Shown piece by piece: positions 28,293 through 37,745 of a stretch of DNA of 56,221 nt. A model generated the notes under the pieces. It did not search any database. It was given only the letters and a program-made list of their open reading frames with translations, and was not told the origin of the DNA. Each line of letters begins with the position of its first letter. Positions within the stretch are counted from its first letter, which is position 1. Position numbers and translations under genes: made by a program. The DNA is from Candidatus Saccharimonadota bacterium (GTDB lineage: Bacteria; Patescibacteriota; Saccharimonadia; Saccharimonadales; Saccharimonadaceae), in NCBI GenBank assembly GCA_030645815.1, contig JAUSMW010000261.1, forward strand, positions 1 through 56,221, written 5' to 3'.

Positions 28293-29032
28293 TATTTTTT
28301 CCCAGCTTTTTCGGTTGTTTTACTATTCATCGCGCCGTCAGGTACTTCTTCAAAGCCCGTCGCTTGCCAGGCAAACGGATTAATAGCACGCGCTTCTTTG
28401 CTCATTTTTGCGCCTTGCTTGTATTGATAACTGATGATCGCCTGCCAAGTTTCGTCCGGTTTTGACGCTATACCTTCAAACGTTTTGGTGTAACGGATGA
28501 TGATGGACTTATCTTTTTGAAGAGTTGAGATAGATTCGATGTGTAACTTCACGCGACCATTTTTTCCGTAGAGATTAAGTGGTGAAGTTGGATTGTCATT
28601 AGGTTGAAACCACTTGTGGTATAGCTCTTGCTCTCCTTCGGAGGACATGTACCCAACATATCTATAGAACTCTGACATTGAGTCAGGTAGATAACTGAGT
28701 CGATAGAACAAATACATTTGCGCCCAATGCTCATCACTAGCTTGGCCGTATGAAGATTTTTCCTCAGACAAGGAAGTGAGCATTTGAACGCGGCCAGTTA
28801 ATTTTTCCACTTCCAATACGACAGGCGGAGGTGGATCTCTAAATAGTTGGTAACTTGCGACCGTAATGCCTAACAGTGCGAAAAACCCAGCAACACCAGC
28901 GATGATCCATGCCTTACGCTCACTTAAGCGAAGCAAAAAAATCGTATCATTTTCCCAAGTCGAACCCTCACTAAAAATGATGTCTTGAGCGGGTACTTTC
29001 TTCGCTACCTTCTTGGTTTTACTAAGGGACAT
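28292..29032 (-). CDS. virB8: VirB8
   Basis: Single N-terminal TM; gene order; 246 aa. Confidence 0.88.
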   Translation of the reverse strand: MSLSKTKKVAKKVPAQDIIFSEGSTWENDTIFLLRLSERKAWIIAGVAGFFALLGITVASYQLFRDPPPPVVLEVEKLTGRVQMLTSLSEEKSSYGQASDEHWAQMYLFYRLSYLPDSMSEFYRYVGYMSSEGEQELYHKWFQPNDNPTSPLNLYGKNGRVKLHIESISTLQKDKSIIIRYTKTFEGIASKPDETWQAIISYQYKQGAKMSKEARAINPFAWQATGFEEVPDGAMNSKTTEKAGKK

Positions 29033-29187
29033 TAGATAGCTCCTTTAGATTGAGCAGGGGCAGGCTTGTTGATTGGATGCAATTCACCAATGCACTGTTT
29101 CGGCTGTACTGGGGAAAAGAATGCACAACCACTCAAAAGGCAGACAAAAAAACAGGGGACAATGCCCCTGGTTAAGCAAAGAAACAT
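29032..29187 (-). CDS. virB7: VirB7-like lipoprotein (51 aa, MFLCLTRGIVPCFFVCLLSGCAFFSPVQPKQCIGELHPINKPAPAQSKGAI)
   Basis: Lipobox LLSGC; stop overlaps virB8 start; canonical position; absent from the supplied ORF track. Confidence 0.8.
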   Translation of the reverse strand: MFLCLTRGIVPCFFVCLLSGCAFFSPVQPKQCIGELHPINKPAPAQSKGAI

Positions 29188-29263
29188 ATTAAACCTTTCT
29201 AAATTTTAGAAAATTATACCTATTTTAAGGAATTAATGCTATTTTTTCTTGAAAAATGTACTT

Positions 29264-30319
29264 TTATCCTGATTTTTTAACGGAATTCCCGCGCATTTTA
29301 TTGACGGCCCATTGAGCTCCCTTGTTGGCCGTGCCAGGATGTCGTTTAGCCCATTCGCTATTGACGTGTTTTTCTCTGCGATTGCCTCGCATATCGCTTA
29401 AGGTTTTGCCAGAGGCTAAATTTTTTGTACCTTTAGCGGCTCCCGATGCAGACCCCATTACCTTGCCGCCAATGGCGCGACCTAATCCCATCGATCCTAT
29501 GGCTGCACCGCCTCCGTATGTTTGAGCTAAGTGTGGAATTTGCATATAGTAAACACCGGCGATCATGGCAAATATAAGGAGAGGTAGTGCGGATTTAATA
29601 GTGAAATCGGTTCCAACGGCTTGCACATACCTATCGAGAACGACCAAAACCAAATTAATAAATATCATCGTGAGCAGACTTGCGGCGATGGCGGTACTAA
29701 TAATGCTTAACCATTGATCGCAAAATTTCCGTGTCGCTTCAAAAGTGGTCATGGCTATGGCAATTGGACCTATTGCGAGCGCACTAGCTAATGTGAGTTT
29801 TACCGCCAGGAGAAGAATAAAAGCACCGCATGTCACTACTATTCCGCTTATCCAGATCAATACCGCCATTAACATCAATCCGAGATTAGATAGCTTTAGG
29901 CCAGAGGCTTTTTGGAAAAACAGATCGCCACAATCGAAAAATTGATCAAACACCGTATCGAGAAATGAAAACGCGGCTGCGGGTGTGTTTGAACTCCCAG
30001 GAGCAATAAGCTTACCTAGTGCATCTGGCATGTTCCAAAACGTATCAACGATAAAACTGTTATAGATTCCTACGCTCATCGCCAGGCCGGCAATAAAACC
30101 AATTCGCACAACTCTTCGTACACCATCCATGAATGGTTCTTTCACGCTTCCATTTAAGAGTGCCCACCCCCAGATAAAGCAATAGATAATAAAAAAACTT
30201 GTCACCATAGGGGCAAATTCAGTAATAATTTTCTCAACTGTTTTAGTAAGAAACGTATTTATTGGATCTGACAAATTCCGGTAAGTGTCGGAATAAAAAT
30301 GTGATGGATCGCTGGCCAT
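29264..30319 (-). CDS. virB6: VirB6/TrbL-like polytopic membrane protein
   Basis: Multiple TM helices; gene order. Confidence 0.85.
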   Translation of the reverse strand: MASDPSHFYSDTYRNLSDPINTFLTKTVEKIITEFAPMVTSFFIIYCFIWGWALLNGSVKEPFMDGVRRVVRIGFIAGLAMSVGIYNSFIVDTFWNMPDALGKLIAPGSSNTPAAAFSFLDTVFDQFFDCGDLFFQKASGLKLSNLGLMLMAVLIWISGIVVTCGAFILLLAVKLTLASALAIGPIAIAMTTFEATRKFCDQWLSIISTAIAASLLTMIFINLVLVVLDRYVQAVGTDFTIKSALPLLIFAMIAGVYYMQIPHLAQTYGGGAAIGSMGLGRAIGGKVMGSASGAAKGTKNLASGKTLSDMRGNRREKHVNSEWAKRHPGTANKGAQWAVNKMRGNSVKKSG

Positions 30320-30345
30320 GGGTAACTCCTAATGTGGCTAATGTT

Positions 30346-30361
30346 CTTTCGCGCGCGAAAG
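30346..30361. promoter_or_regulatory. 16-bp palindrome, copy 4 (between virB6 and virB5)
   Basis: Exact match. Confidence 0.9.
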
Positions 30362-30369
30362 TTTCTACT

Positions 30370-31014
30370 TCAGTAGCGCGGTATTTTTCCGCTACTTGCC
30401 TTCATTTGTATCTCTTTCGCCTGCTGTTCCTGAAGTCGATCTTCTGCCTGGGCGAGGGCATTCAGCATAGAAATTTTATTGTTTTCGTTTTGCAAAATGG
30501 CCTGTTCGGCACCAATACGCGCCTGAAGATCTGCAACGTCTTTTGGATCGTCTGATGTTTTTAGTTTATTTAAAAGAACATCTAAATCATCAAACCGGCG
30601 ACTAGCTTGTTTGTATGCTTCTTCGGTCGTGGCTCTATTTGTCGCAGCAAAATCGGCATTGTGATTAAAGTGATCTTTGGTATCTTTATCCACAAAGACT
30701 TTTACTTGTTCAATACCAAAGCGTTTATATTGACTGCGGATTTGCTGACTATTGCCGAACCCACTATTTAAAATCTGTTGATAATCCTTCGGCAAATATC
30801 GCCGCAACGCAGGATTATTAACTAGTTGTTCCAAGCCACGAGAGCCAGTAAAGCTGCGTTGCACTTCCTTCATCTGATCTAGTTGATCTTTCATGGCCTT
30901 GAGTTGGTTTGCCCACTCACCTAGCGCCGCCGCATCAATAACAGCCCATTGAGCGTTAGCGATGCTGGCCGAAGACAACGCAATAATAGCGACTACACGT
31001 TTAAACATTTTCAT
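30370..31014 (-). CDS. virB5: VirB5-like protein
   Basis: Signal peptide; QWAVIDAAALGEWANQLKAMKDQLDQMKEV. Confidence 0.85.
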   Translation of the reverse strand: MKMFKRVVAIIALSSASIANAQWAVIDAAALGEWANQLKAMKDQLDQMKEVQRSFTGSRGLEQLVNNPALRRYLPKDYQQILNSGFGNSQQIRSQYKRFGIEQVKVFVDKDTKDHFNHNADFAATNRATTEEAYKQASRRFDDLDVLLNKLKTSDDPKDVADLQARIGAEQAILQNENNKISMLNALAQAEDRLQEQQAKEIQMKASSGKIPRY

Positions 31015-33460
31015 GGTCTTTCCTCTCTTTTTCAGCGATTAATTTTTCTCTACGTTTTTTAAATACAGGCATCCAGACATCAGGCTTATCTCCCACTTCT
31101 CCGATTAATTTTGTAATGAAATCAGCCGTAGTTGGATTGGAACTTAAGATTGAAATTTGATCCTCCAAACCACTTAATTCAAAAGAAACAATGGTTGAAT
31201 CGTTCCCTTGCTTAATTAGTATCTGCCTATTCTCTTTTGGTGTAGTGCGTACAAATTCATACTCGGAACGCGTGAGCTTCATCATTTCCACGTAATCCTT
31301 AAAATCCGCGCTTGCATCTGAAAAATAGATCTGCGTTGCCGTTTGCGACGCAATAGATTTTTCAAATGGTGTGCCACGTGCTTGCCCTGGGTACTGCATG
31401 AGTCCAACGATGAATGCATTGAATTTCCGAATGCGAACCAACTTCTTTTCGAAATAATCGGCAATACTGGCTAGGTGTGAAAGCTGTCCTAATTCTTCAA
31501 TAAAAATAGGAAATCTCCGACCGTCCATTAGAATATCGGCCCGTTGTAGCAAATAGAAAAATACAACTTCTTGAATATCCGGTTTTGTAAATACTTCGGT
31601 AAGGTCAAAACCCACCATCGGTATACCTTCAATATCAATTTCCTCTCTTGGATTATCAAAGATCCAGCCTTTCGGTCCGCCGTGGCACCAAGGAAGTAAT
31701 CTTTGATAGAGACCTTCTTTGATCGAAGAATCCAAAAATTCAAGCAGTGCGCTGATACGTCGATTTTCAATCGCTATATCTTCGTTCATCACGCCATTAA
31801 TTGCCTGCTGAAGTTTTTCTTCGTCAGTCGAAGAGATTGGTTTTTTATGAACGCCAATCATGATTAATATCAGCGAATACACTAAATCACGATTCGCTGG
31901 AGTTGGGGGGAGCTGCAATGGTTGAAAGCCAGTGTTGAACCCGTTGCGAATTGTAAAATAGCGTCCACCATTGGCACGTATGTGATTCGCTTGAGATTGG
32001 TCAAGATCAAAACACATTGAGAGATAGGCTTCATTCCCACAGTCCCAGTATTTCAACATGAGATTTTGCAGGAACGCTGCGAAGGTAGTTTTACCCGTAC
32101 CAGTGCGGCCAAAAATAATGGCGTTAGCGGCCTCCCGATGATCTGGATCTACAATCTTTTGTTCATTCGCAACGCCGCCTTCGTCGTGCTTATGAAAATT
32201 GACAAAATAGGGCGTGCCTGCGAGTGTCGGCAGCATGCAAATAGCATGTCCCCACTGGGAGCCGCTTTTTCTACCCATTGCATAGTTGTGAAGAGAATTA
32301 ATATGCGCAAAATTAACGCTCGACATTGGAAACATATTTGTTCTAAAGCGAAAATTACCAGGCATCTGTGCCAGGTACGCCGCAGCTGCCGCCTTATCGT
32401 GTCGTTGATAAGGAAAGGCATTATTGGCGAGCGCATCGCCCACCATAGGTATCATTTTCTTAAAATTTTCACCCTTGACTTGAACGGTAAAATGGTAATC
32501 ACCAAATATGCATTCGCCGCTTGTAACGGCATCTTCGGCATGCTTAATCTCTTCAATCTCGGTAACGCCTTTGTCAGCAGAATTTTCCATCCTGTCGCGA
32601 TGTTTCTGCATCATGCTTAGCGCCGTTTGCTTACCCATGAATTCCATTGAATGCGTGATAACCAAATCAACTGGCAACCCTAGAAGCTCATCTAAACATC
32701 TAGGGTTTGGATGTCTTGGACAGCTAGATGTACCCAGCATTGCGACGGTCTGATTTCCGTGAGGCATTTTTAATACGATACCCCCGCCCTTGGCAAATAG
32801 CGGTCTTGACCCTGCAATGAGACTACTAACGCTTTGTCGAACAATGGGAATCCGTTTGTAATATCCTGAAAACAAATAATGCAAGAATTCACTCACTTCG
32901 GAAAACATGTTCCCGTTGTACATATAGGTAGTCAACAGATCTGGATAGAAATCACTAAGACCCTGCATAACAGTAAATAGATAGTCCTCCATAACAGAAA
33001 TTTCTTCTGCCATAATTTCGTCCATCTGTTTTCTATCTATTTTCTCCAAAAGGTTTTTAATGAAGGAGGTTATTGCAATAGGTTCTGGCCTATAGAGAAC
33101 AGAAACGTAAATGTCATTAACTCGAAGTTCCTGACTTTCGACTTTTTTTCGCCATGCTTCGTTTAATTCACTTGCGAACCCATCAGCGAAGCGACCGCCT
33201 GGATAGCCGTTATATTTATGACGAATAATATTCGTCCAAATTGCAACCTCTGGTTTTCCAATATTTTTATAAAGACTTTTTAGCCGAGTGGCGAGTGTAT
33301 TTAGCTGAGTATTACTTGCCATTTCAAACGAAGCACCATGCACCTTAATCGTCGCGAGATAACCGCGAGATCCAGGCAAGCGAACAATATTGTGAGTGAG
33401 ATGATTTCCATAAGGAAGCATCGAACCCAAGTAGGCTTCTGATTGATGAGGTAATTTCAT
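31001..33460 (-). CDS. virB4: VirB4 ATPase
   Basis: IFGRTGTGKTTFAAFLQNLMLKY; IFIEELGQL; 819 aa. Confidence 0.95.
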   Translation of the reverse strand: MKLPHQSEAYLGSMLPYGNHLTHNIVRLPGSRGYLATIKVHGASFEMASNTQLNTLATRLKSLYKNIGKPEVAIWTNIIRHKYNGYPGGRFADGFASELNEAWRKKVESQELRVNDIYVSVLYRPEPIAITSFIKNLLEKIDRKQMDEIMAEEISVMEDYLFTVMQGLSDFYPDLLTTYMYNGNMFSEVSEFLHYLFSGYYKRIPIVRQSVSSLIAGSRPLFAKGGGIVLKMPHGNQTVAMLGTSSCPRHPNPRCLDELLGLPVDLVITHSMEFMGKQTALSMMQKHRDRMENSADKGVTEIEEIKHAEDAVTSGECIFGDYHFTVQVKGENFKKMIPMVGDALANNAFPYQRHDKAAAAAYLAQMPGNFRFRTNMFPMSSVNFAHINSLHNYAMGRKSGSQWGHAICMLPTLAGTPYFVNFHKHDEGGVANEQKIVDPDHREAANAIIFGRTGTGKTTFAAFLQNLMLKYWDCGNEAYLSMCFDLDQSQANHIRANGGRYFTIRNGFNTGFQPLQLPPTPANRDLVYSLILIMIGVHKKPISSTDEEKLQQAINGVMNEDIAIENRRISALLEFLDSSIKEGLYQRLLPWCHGGPKGWIFDNPREEIDIEGIPMVGFDLTEVFTKPDIQEVVFFYLLQRADILMDGRRFPIFIEELGQLSHLASIADYFEKKLVRIRKFNAFIVGLMQYPGQARGTPFEKSIASQTATQIYFSDASADFKDYVEMMKLTRSEYEFVRTTPKENRQILIKQGNDSTIVSFELSGLEDQISILSSNPTTADFITKLIGEVGDKPDVWMPVFKKRREKLIAEKERKDHENV

Positions 33461-33476
33461 TTAATCTTTTCAGTAA

Positions 33477-33812
33477 TTAGTGATCAAAACGCTTTGGCGA
33501 AATGTGAGAAAAAGTTTCCATGTTATGGAATTCTTCCGCTCTGTTTGCGACACCTATCGTAATTATCATTAAATAGATGTTTGTAAAAATATTCGGGTCT
33601 TTACTATTCATCAAATACAAGATGGAGTGCAAAGGTACCGCGGCCACAATAATTAGTGGGTTCATTGTCGCTAAAAACAAAATCGAAATGATTTCGAATT
33701 CCGCCACCACGGCATATAAATTGACACCGCCGATCTGAGGTTGCCTGGTAAGTCCAGAGAAAAATGGAAAACTATCCAATTCTTCGTCTTGATAATGAAA
33801 AATTTCTGACAT
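33477..33812 (-). CDS. virB3: VirB3
   Basis: FFSGLTRQPQIGGV...TMNPLIIVAAVPLH. Confidence 0.8.
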   Translation of the reverse strand: MSEIFHYQDEELDSFPFFSGLTRQPQIGGVNLYAVVAEFEIISILFLATMNPLIIVAAVPLHSILYLMNSKDPNIFTNIYLMIITIGVANRAEEFHNMETFSHISPKRFDH

Positions 33813-33854
33813 AGAGAACTACCGACATCTTGCGATGTCGGTTCCAGTATTGAG

Positions 33855-34163
33855 TTAACCGGCAAAGAAATCGACTGCCGAACTTGCGCCAAAAATTAAG
33901 ACAATGCCGCCAATAATGGATAGCGCCCAACCCCAACTCAGCTTTTTTGCAAGTCCAGCAAAGCCCAATCCCATCACTGCAATAATTGCGCAAGATCTTG
34001 CAAAGCCACTATTAACCATATCAATAATTTTTTGCGGCCCACGTTGCCACGGTGCATCGGCATATGCAATTTCTGGGAACATCAAACACATCACCAGGAA
34101 CAAAGAAAGGAAAAAGGCTGCGTGTTGTTCGGATACTTGCTGACTTTTATGGAGTGAATTCAT
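33855..34163 (-). CDS. virB2: VirB2/TrbC-like major T-pilin
   Basis: Two-helix pilin layout with G-rich GLGFAGLAKKLSWGWALSIIGGIVLIFGA. Confidence 0.85.
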   Translation of the reverse strand: MNSLHKSQQVSEQHAAFFLSLFLVMCLMFPEIAYADAPWQRGPQKIIDMVNSGFARSCAIIAVMGLGFAGLAKKLSWGWALSIIGGIVLIFGASSAVDFFAG

Positions 34164-34540
34164 TTGTGTAGTCCTTTAGAAAAATATAACGTAATCTCAA
34201 TGGGAGCTTGTTCTTGCCCTGCGCTGATTTGTTCAATTAGTCCAAGCATGGTGTTGATACGCTTGAAATAATATGGGCGGCGTGGTTCCGTCGTTGCATA
34301 CGCCACCAAACCTTGTTCCAGGCCGAAATAGAAAAGCATTAAATAACTGTTTGGTTCCTCCGAATAAAAAATAATTTTCTTAATCATGTTTGATGAAAAT
34401 GTGAACGTCAGCTCGTTTTTTGAAACGATGTTCACTTTCTTTTCGTCAAACTCAATCAATTTATGTTTTAAATCTATTTCCATTTGAAAGTGCTCCATAT
34501 CTTGCGACTGGAGCTTTTCTGGTTGATGTTCTCCTTGCAT
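34160..34540 (-). CDS. Hypothetical protein inserted between virB2 and virB1
   Basis: 126-aa ORF overlapping virB2 start (4 nt). Confidence 0.6.
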   Translation of the reverse strand: MQGEHQPEKLQSQDMEHFQMEIDLKHKLIEFDEKKVNIVSKNELTFTFSSNMIKKIIFYSEEPNSYLMLFYFGLEQGLVAYATTEPRRPYYFKRINTMLGLIEQISAGQEQAPIEITLYFSKGLHK

Positions 34541-34594
34541 TTAGAAGGTTCCTGGTTGTTGTGTGATTAATAATTTAGTTATTGTTGTGTTTTG

Positions 34595-35239
34595 TTATAG
34601 GTGAGATTGTTCAGTGGACACTCTCCTTTCATGTTGAAATTGTTTATCTTGAACTTCTAGTTTTGGTACTGTCGGGCGATACGAATTATTCTGAGCCTGG
34701 ACAATCTTTGCGGGGTTAGAGCTTAGCTGAACATTGGGTTCAATAGGCAATTCCTCTTTTTGGTATCTTAGTGCGGTGTAGGCAATTTTTTTTACATATC
34801 CGTTTTTAAAACCATTGCTAAAATTTCCGGTGTTGTAGGCACTAATTGCGGCCAAAGTTGCGTCATTTGGATTTTTGTACGACTTCAAAGCGAGGTTGTA
34901 GTTATCCAGAAAAATAGTTGCCGCTATATGAAGATTCTTACAGGGATCAAAAATATCATTCAAATCCAGATTTAATCGCTGCACATTTTTGCTATTAATT
35001 TGACCGTAACCAAAATCCGCGTTATAGCCCTTTTCAATCAAAAAGTTGGCAGTGGCAATCGCTTCTTTCTTGCTCTGTGGTTGACGTTCCAATCTAGCCC
35101 CTCCATTGATTCCAATCGCGAAGGGAGAAAAACTGCTTTCATGTTTAATAAAGGACTTCATGGTCGCCCTTGCGACAAAAGGTGCGCATTGCTTATGTAA
35201 AGCATCAAAGTCAAATGGAACATCAACAGGAATCGGCAT
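34595..35239 (-). CDS. virB1: VirB1-like lytic transglycosylase
   Basis: KHESSFSPFAIGINGG...YNADFGYGQINSKN...FDPCKNLHIAATIF. Confidence 0.88.
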   Translation of the reverse strand: MPIPVDVPFDFDALHKQCAPFVARATMKSFIKHESSFSPFAIGINGGARLERQPQSKKEAIATANFLIEKGYNADFGYGQINSKNVQRLNLDLNDIFDPCKNLHIAATIFLDNYNLALKSYKNPNDATLAAISAYNTGNFSNGFKNGYVKKIAYTALRYQKEELPIEPNVQLSSNPAKIVQAQNNSYRPTVPKLEVQDKQFQHERRVSTEQSHL

Positions 35240-35475
35240 AAAAATTTATATGGTGGGCAACAATTTCAGCAGTTTAACAAAATTATGAATAGTTTCCTCA
35301 TATTTCATAGTTATTTTTAGAAATAAGACACATCTAAGTTAAATATATGTGATAAAAAACACGAAATTTATACATATTTCTTAGAAACTAATCTTTTTTT
35401 ACTTTTTTTTGACATTCTTTGTGTTACATTTTGCTTGCCGGTTGATCCGGCAATGTTGTGTGATTGTTTCGTTTG

Positions 35476-35507
35476 GCCCCGTACTTAAGTGTACGGGGCT
35501 TTTTTTT
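35476..35507 (+). terminator. Intrinsic terminator
   Basis: GCCCCGTAC TTAAGT GTACGGGGC TTTTTTTT. Confidence 0.85.
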
Positions 35508-35588
35508 GCGTTAAAAAATGGATACATCCTTTAGCGTACGAAAGAAAGCTTCTGCTTGGGAAAAGAAACTGGTCGTAGCACTTAATAA

Positions 35589-35610
35589 AAGTAAATAAAT
35601 ATCTTTACTT
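35589..35610. promoter_or_regulatory. Operator-like inverted repeat AAGTAAA-TAAATATC-TTTACTT
   Basis: 22/22 match to 2501-2522; TTTACT-N16-TATAAT upstream of TrfB-like gene. Confidence 0.8.
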
Positions 35611-35665
35611 AATTTTGATTTGCTCTATAATGAAGGTATGATTTATTACTTAATTAAAATAACTA

Positions 35666-36037
35666 ATGAAGCGGTTTAATATCGGCGCTGGTGAATTTGC
35701 AGAACTTTTGCCTTTGTATACTCTGTTGGATAGTGATGCTTTGCGTCCTAAAATGTTATACGACTACCTAATTCTAAAAATGCCCATAGGCGAATTAATC
35801 AATCGATACAAGACAACTAAACCAACTTTATATAGTGCTGCGAATAAAATGTTTACACTAAAAGTTGCTTATGAACATGCATTGGTGAGACATGGTTTGA
35901 CGGAATTAGATATACCTCGCGTTGATGGTTGGGTTGGTATTAAGATTTTAGGTTCCTCTGCTGTAGTCGCTAAGATCAAAGAATCGTTGGTGTCTGAAAT
36001 CAATAATGGACATATTCTTATTATTGATAGGTTGTAG
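35666..36037 (+). CDS. TrfB/KorA-like HTH regulator (paralogue 1)
   Basis: LKMPIGELINRYKTTKPTLYSAANKMF HTH-like; operator-like IR at its promoter. Confidence 0.5.
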   Translation: MKRFNIGAGEFAELLPLYTLLDSDALRPKMLYDYLILKMPIGELINRYKTTKPTLYSAANKMFTLKVAYEHALVRHGLTELDIPRVDGWVGIKILGSSAVVAKIKESLVSEINNGHILIIDRL

Positions 36038-36086
36038 TTATCAAGTATTTCCCTTTTTGGATAAATCAATTTTTATAGGTGCAATC

Positions 36087-36497
36087 ATGGCAAATATCAT
36101 TCCTTTTAATAAAGATTTTGGACAAAAAGATGTTGATGCAAAAAGTGGCCTAACTTCAGAATCTATTAAGAATTCCAAGAAGGGTTTTGATATTGGCGAT
36201 CATCCCATGCTATCGTTTCTTGGTGTCTTCCTGGTGAAAGCAACTGCGACCATCGCCTCTGGTGTCGGAATGGCCCTATTTTTTGTTTTGATGTGGTTAA
36301 AGCCGTTGGTTTGCGGAATTTTAAATCTTGCTACCGGACTGTTTTTGATTTTTGGTATTGTCTTTTATTTTTTGCCAAAACTACATAATCACTATCACGA
36401 GTTATTGATTGCAAGTTTCGTATTCTTCTTATTGTCGTGGGGCTATGAATCTCTCATCATGAAGCTCTCAAGCGGCGATATCGTCCGCATTCTTTAA
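36087..36497 (+). CDS. Membrane protein of unknown function
   Basis: MANIIPFNKDF...; several hydrophobic segments; preferred start with upstream ggtg. Confidence 0.55.
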   Translation: MANIIPFNKDFGQKDVDAKSGLTSESIKNSKKGFDIGDHPMLSFLGVFLVKATATIASGVGMALFFVLMWLKPLVCGILNLATGLFLIFGIVFYFLPKLHNHYHELLIASFVFFLLSWGYESLIMKLSSGDIVRIL

Positions 36498-36518
36498 AAT
36501 TAGATTTTGGAGTGATTT

Positions 36519-36758
36519 ATGAAAAAAAATCCACGTTTTACGTATACCGAGATTCCTAATAATTCGTCTGAAAATTTACGGCGTCATGATCGCATGATGA
36601 ATATGGAGCAAGCTGTCGCAAATCAGTGTGTAGAAGGTTTTACACCGTCAGCCGACTATCTCGATGACTGTCAAAAATATGTGAACGGCGAGTTAACTTC
36701 TGACGATTTGATTCAGCGAACGAAAGCCAGACACAGTATTTCGGATGTTAATGTTTAG
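36519..36758 (+). CDS. VbhA-like Fic antitoxin
   Basis: EQAVANQCVEGFTPSADYLDDCQKYVNGELTSDDLIQR resembles VbhA; directly upstream of Fic gene. Confidence 0.75.
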   Translation: MKKNPRFTYTEIPNNSSENLRRHDRMMNMEQAVANQCVEGFTPSADYLDDCQKYVNGELTSDDLIQRTKARHSISDVNV

Positions 36759-36797
36759 TTTGTATTTTTCTAACGTTGTGAAGGGGAAGTTAAGTCT

Positions 36798-37739
36798 ATG
36801 AGTGGCTTTGAAGATCCTTACGTCTATCCGGAGAAAGACTCACGGGGCAAATCTGTCTTAAAAAATAAAGCAAATATTCGTGACTCTGAGCAGTTAAGCG
36901 AGTTCGAATACGAGATCAGCAGTTTCCGCGAACTCCAGCTAAAGGAGTCTCCAATTAAAGGTAACTTTGATCTGGAACACCTTAAAGGAATTCATAAGAA
37001 ATTATTTGGTGATGTGTACGAGTGGGCCGGAGAGACAAGAACTGTCAACATGTCTAAAGCCGATACGCGTTTTATGCCAGAAAATTTAATCGGAACCTTT
37101 GGCGATATTGTCACCGATAAGCTGAAGGCAGAAAATCATTTCCGTGGATTGCCAAAAGACAAATTCGTGGAAAGCATTTCCAACTTTTATAAGACGTGGA
37201 ACGAGATACATCCATTTCGAGAAGGTAACGGACGCGCTACGCGTGTTTTTTTGGAAGAGGTCAGCAAGAATGCGGGATATGTCTTCAGACAAGACGTCGT
37301 TGAGCGTAATAAGCAGCTCTGGAATCGCGCAGCCGCTCGAAGCATAACTACGAATGGTAATGATCAATCGGAGTTGAAAGCGCTCATGAGCCAGATTGTT
37401 GTCGATTCCAGGGCGTATCATCTCGCAAAAACGAAACCGGAAATAGCGATAGCAAAGCACCCTGAGTTGTTGGCCGTGTATGCTGACATCAATAACAAGC
37501 TAAAAACTCTTGATAAAACATCATCTGACTTTGACCGTCAAAAAAACGTTCTGATGAACAGTGAGTTTAAGCGTCATATTTACGAAATAAATACGGGGCG
37601 CTCAAATTTTATTACCACGCCGCCAGGTGTGGTTACAACCGATCTTGCTGTTAAAAAGACTGACGCAAGAAAGTCGCAAGAATTGGCGATAAAAGCGACT
37701 GTTGTTGAGAAACCAAAATCAAAAGGGTTGACGAGGTGA
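36798..37739 (+). CDS. Fic/VbhT-like AMPylase toxin
   Basis: HPFREGNGRATRVF = HPFx[DE]GNGRxxR; KGIHKKLFGDVYEWAGETR. Confidence 0.92.
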   Translation: MSGFEDPYVYPEKDSRGKSVLKNKANIRDSEQLSEFEYEISSFRELQLKESPIKGNFDLEHLKGIHKKLFGDVYEWAGETRTVNMSKADTRFMPENLIGTFGDIVTDKLKAENHFRGLPKDKFVESISNFYKTWNEIHPFREGNGRATRVFLEEVSKNAGYVFRQDVVERNKQLWNRAAARSITTNGNDQSELKALMSQIVVDSRAYHLAKTKPEIAIAKHPELLAVYADINNKLKTLDKTSSDFDRQKNVLMNSEFKRHIYEINTGRSNFITTPPGVVTTDLAVKKTDARKSQELAIKATVVEKPKSKGLTR

Positions 37740-37745
37740 TCCTCT

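Noticed and set aside
32066-32620. 184-aa plus-strand ORF opposite virB4
   Set aside because: Antisense to a clearly coding VirB4 ATPase; no recognisable domain.
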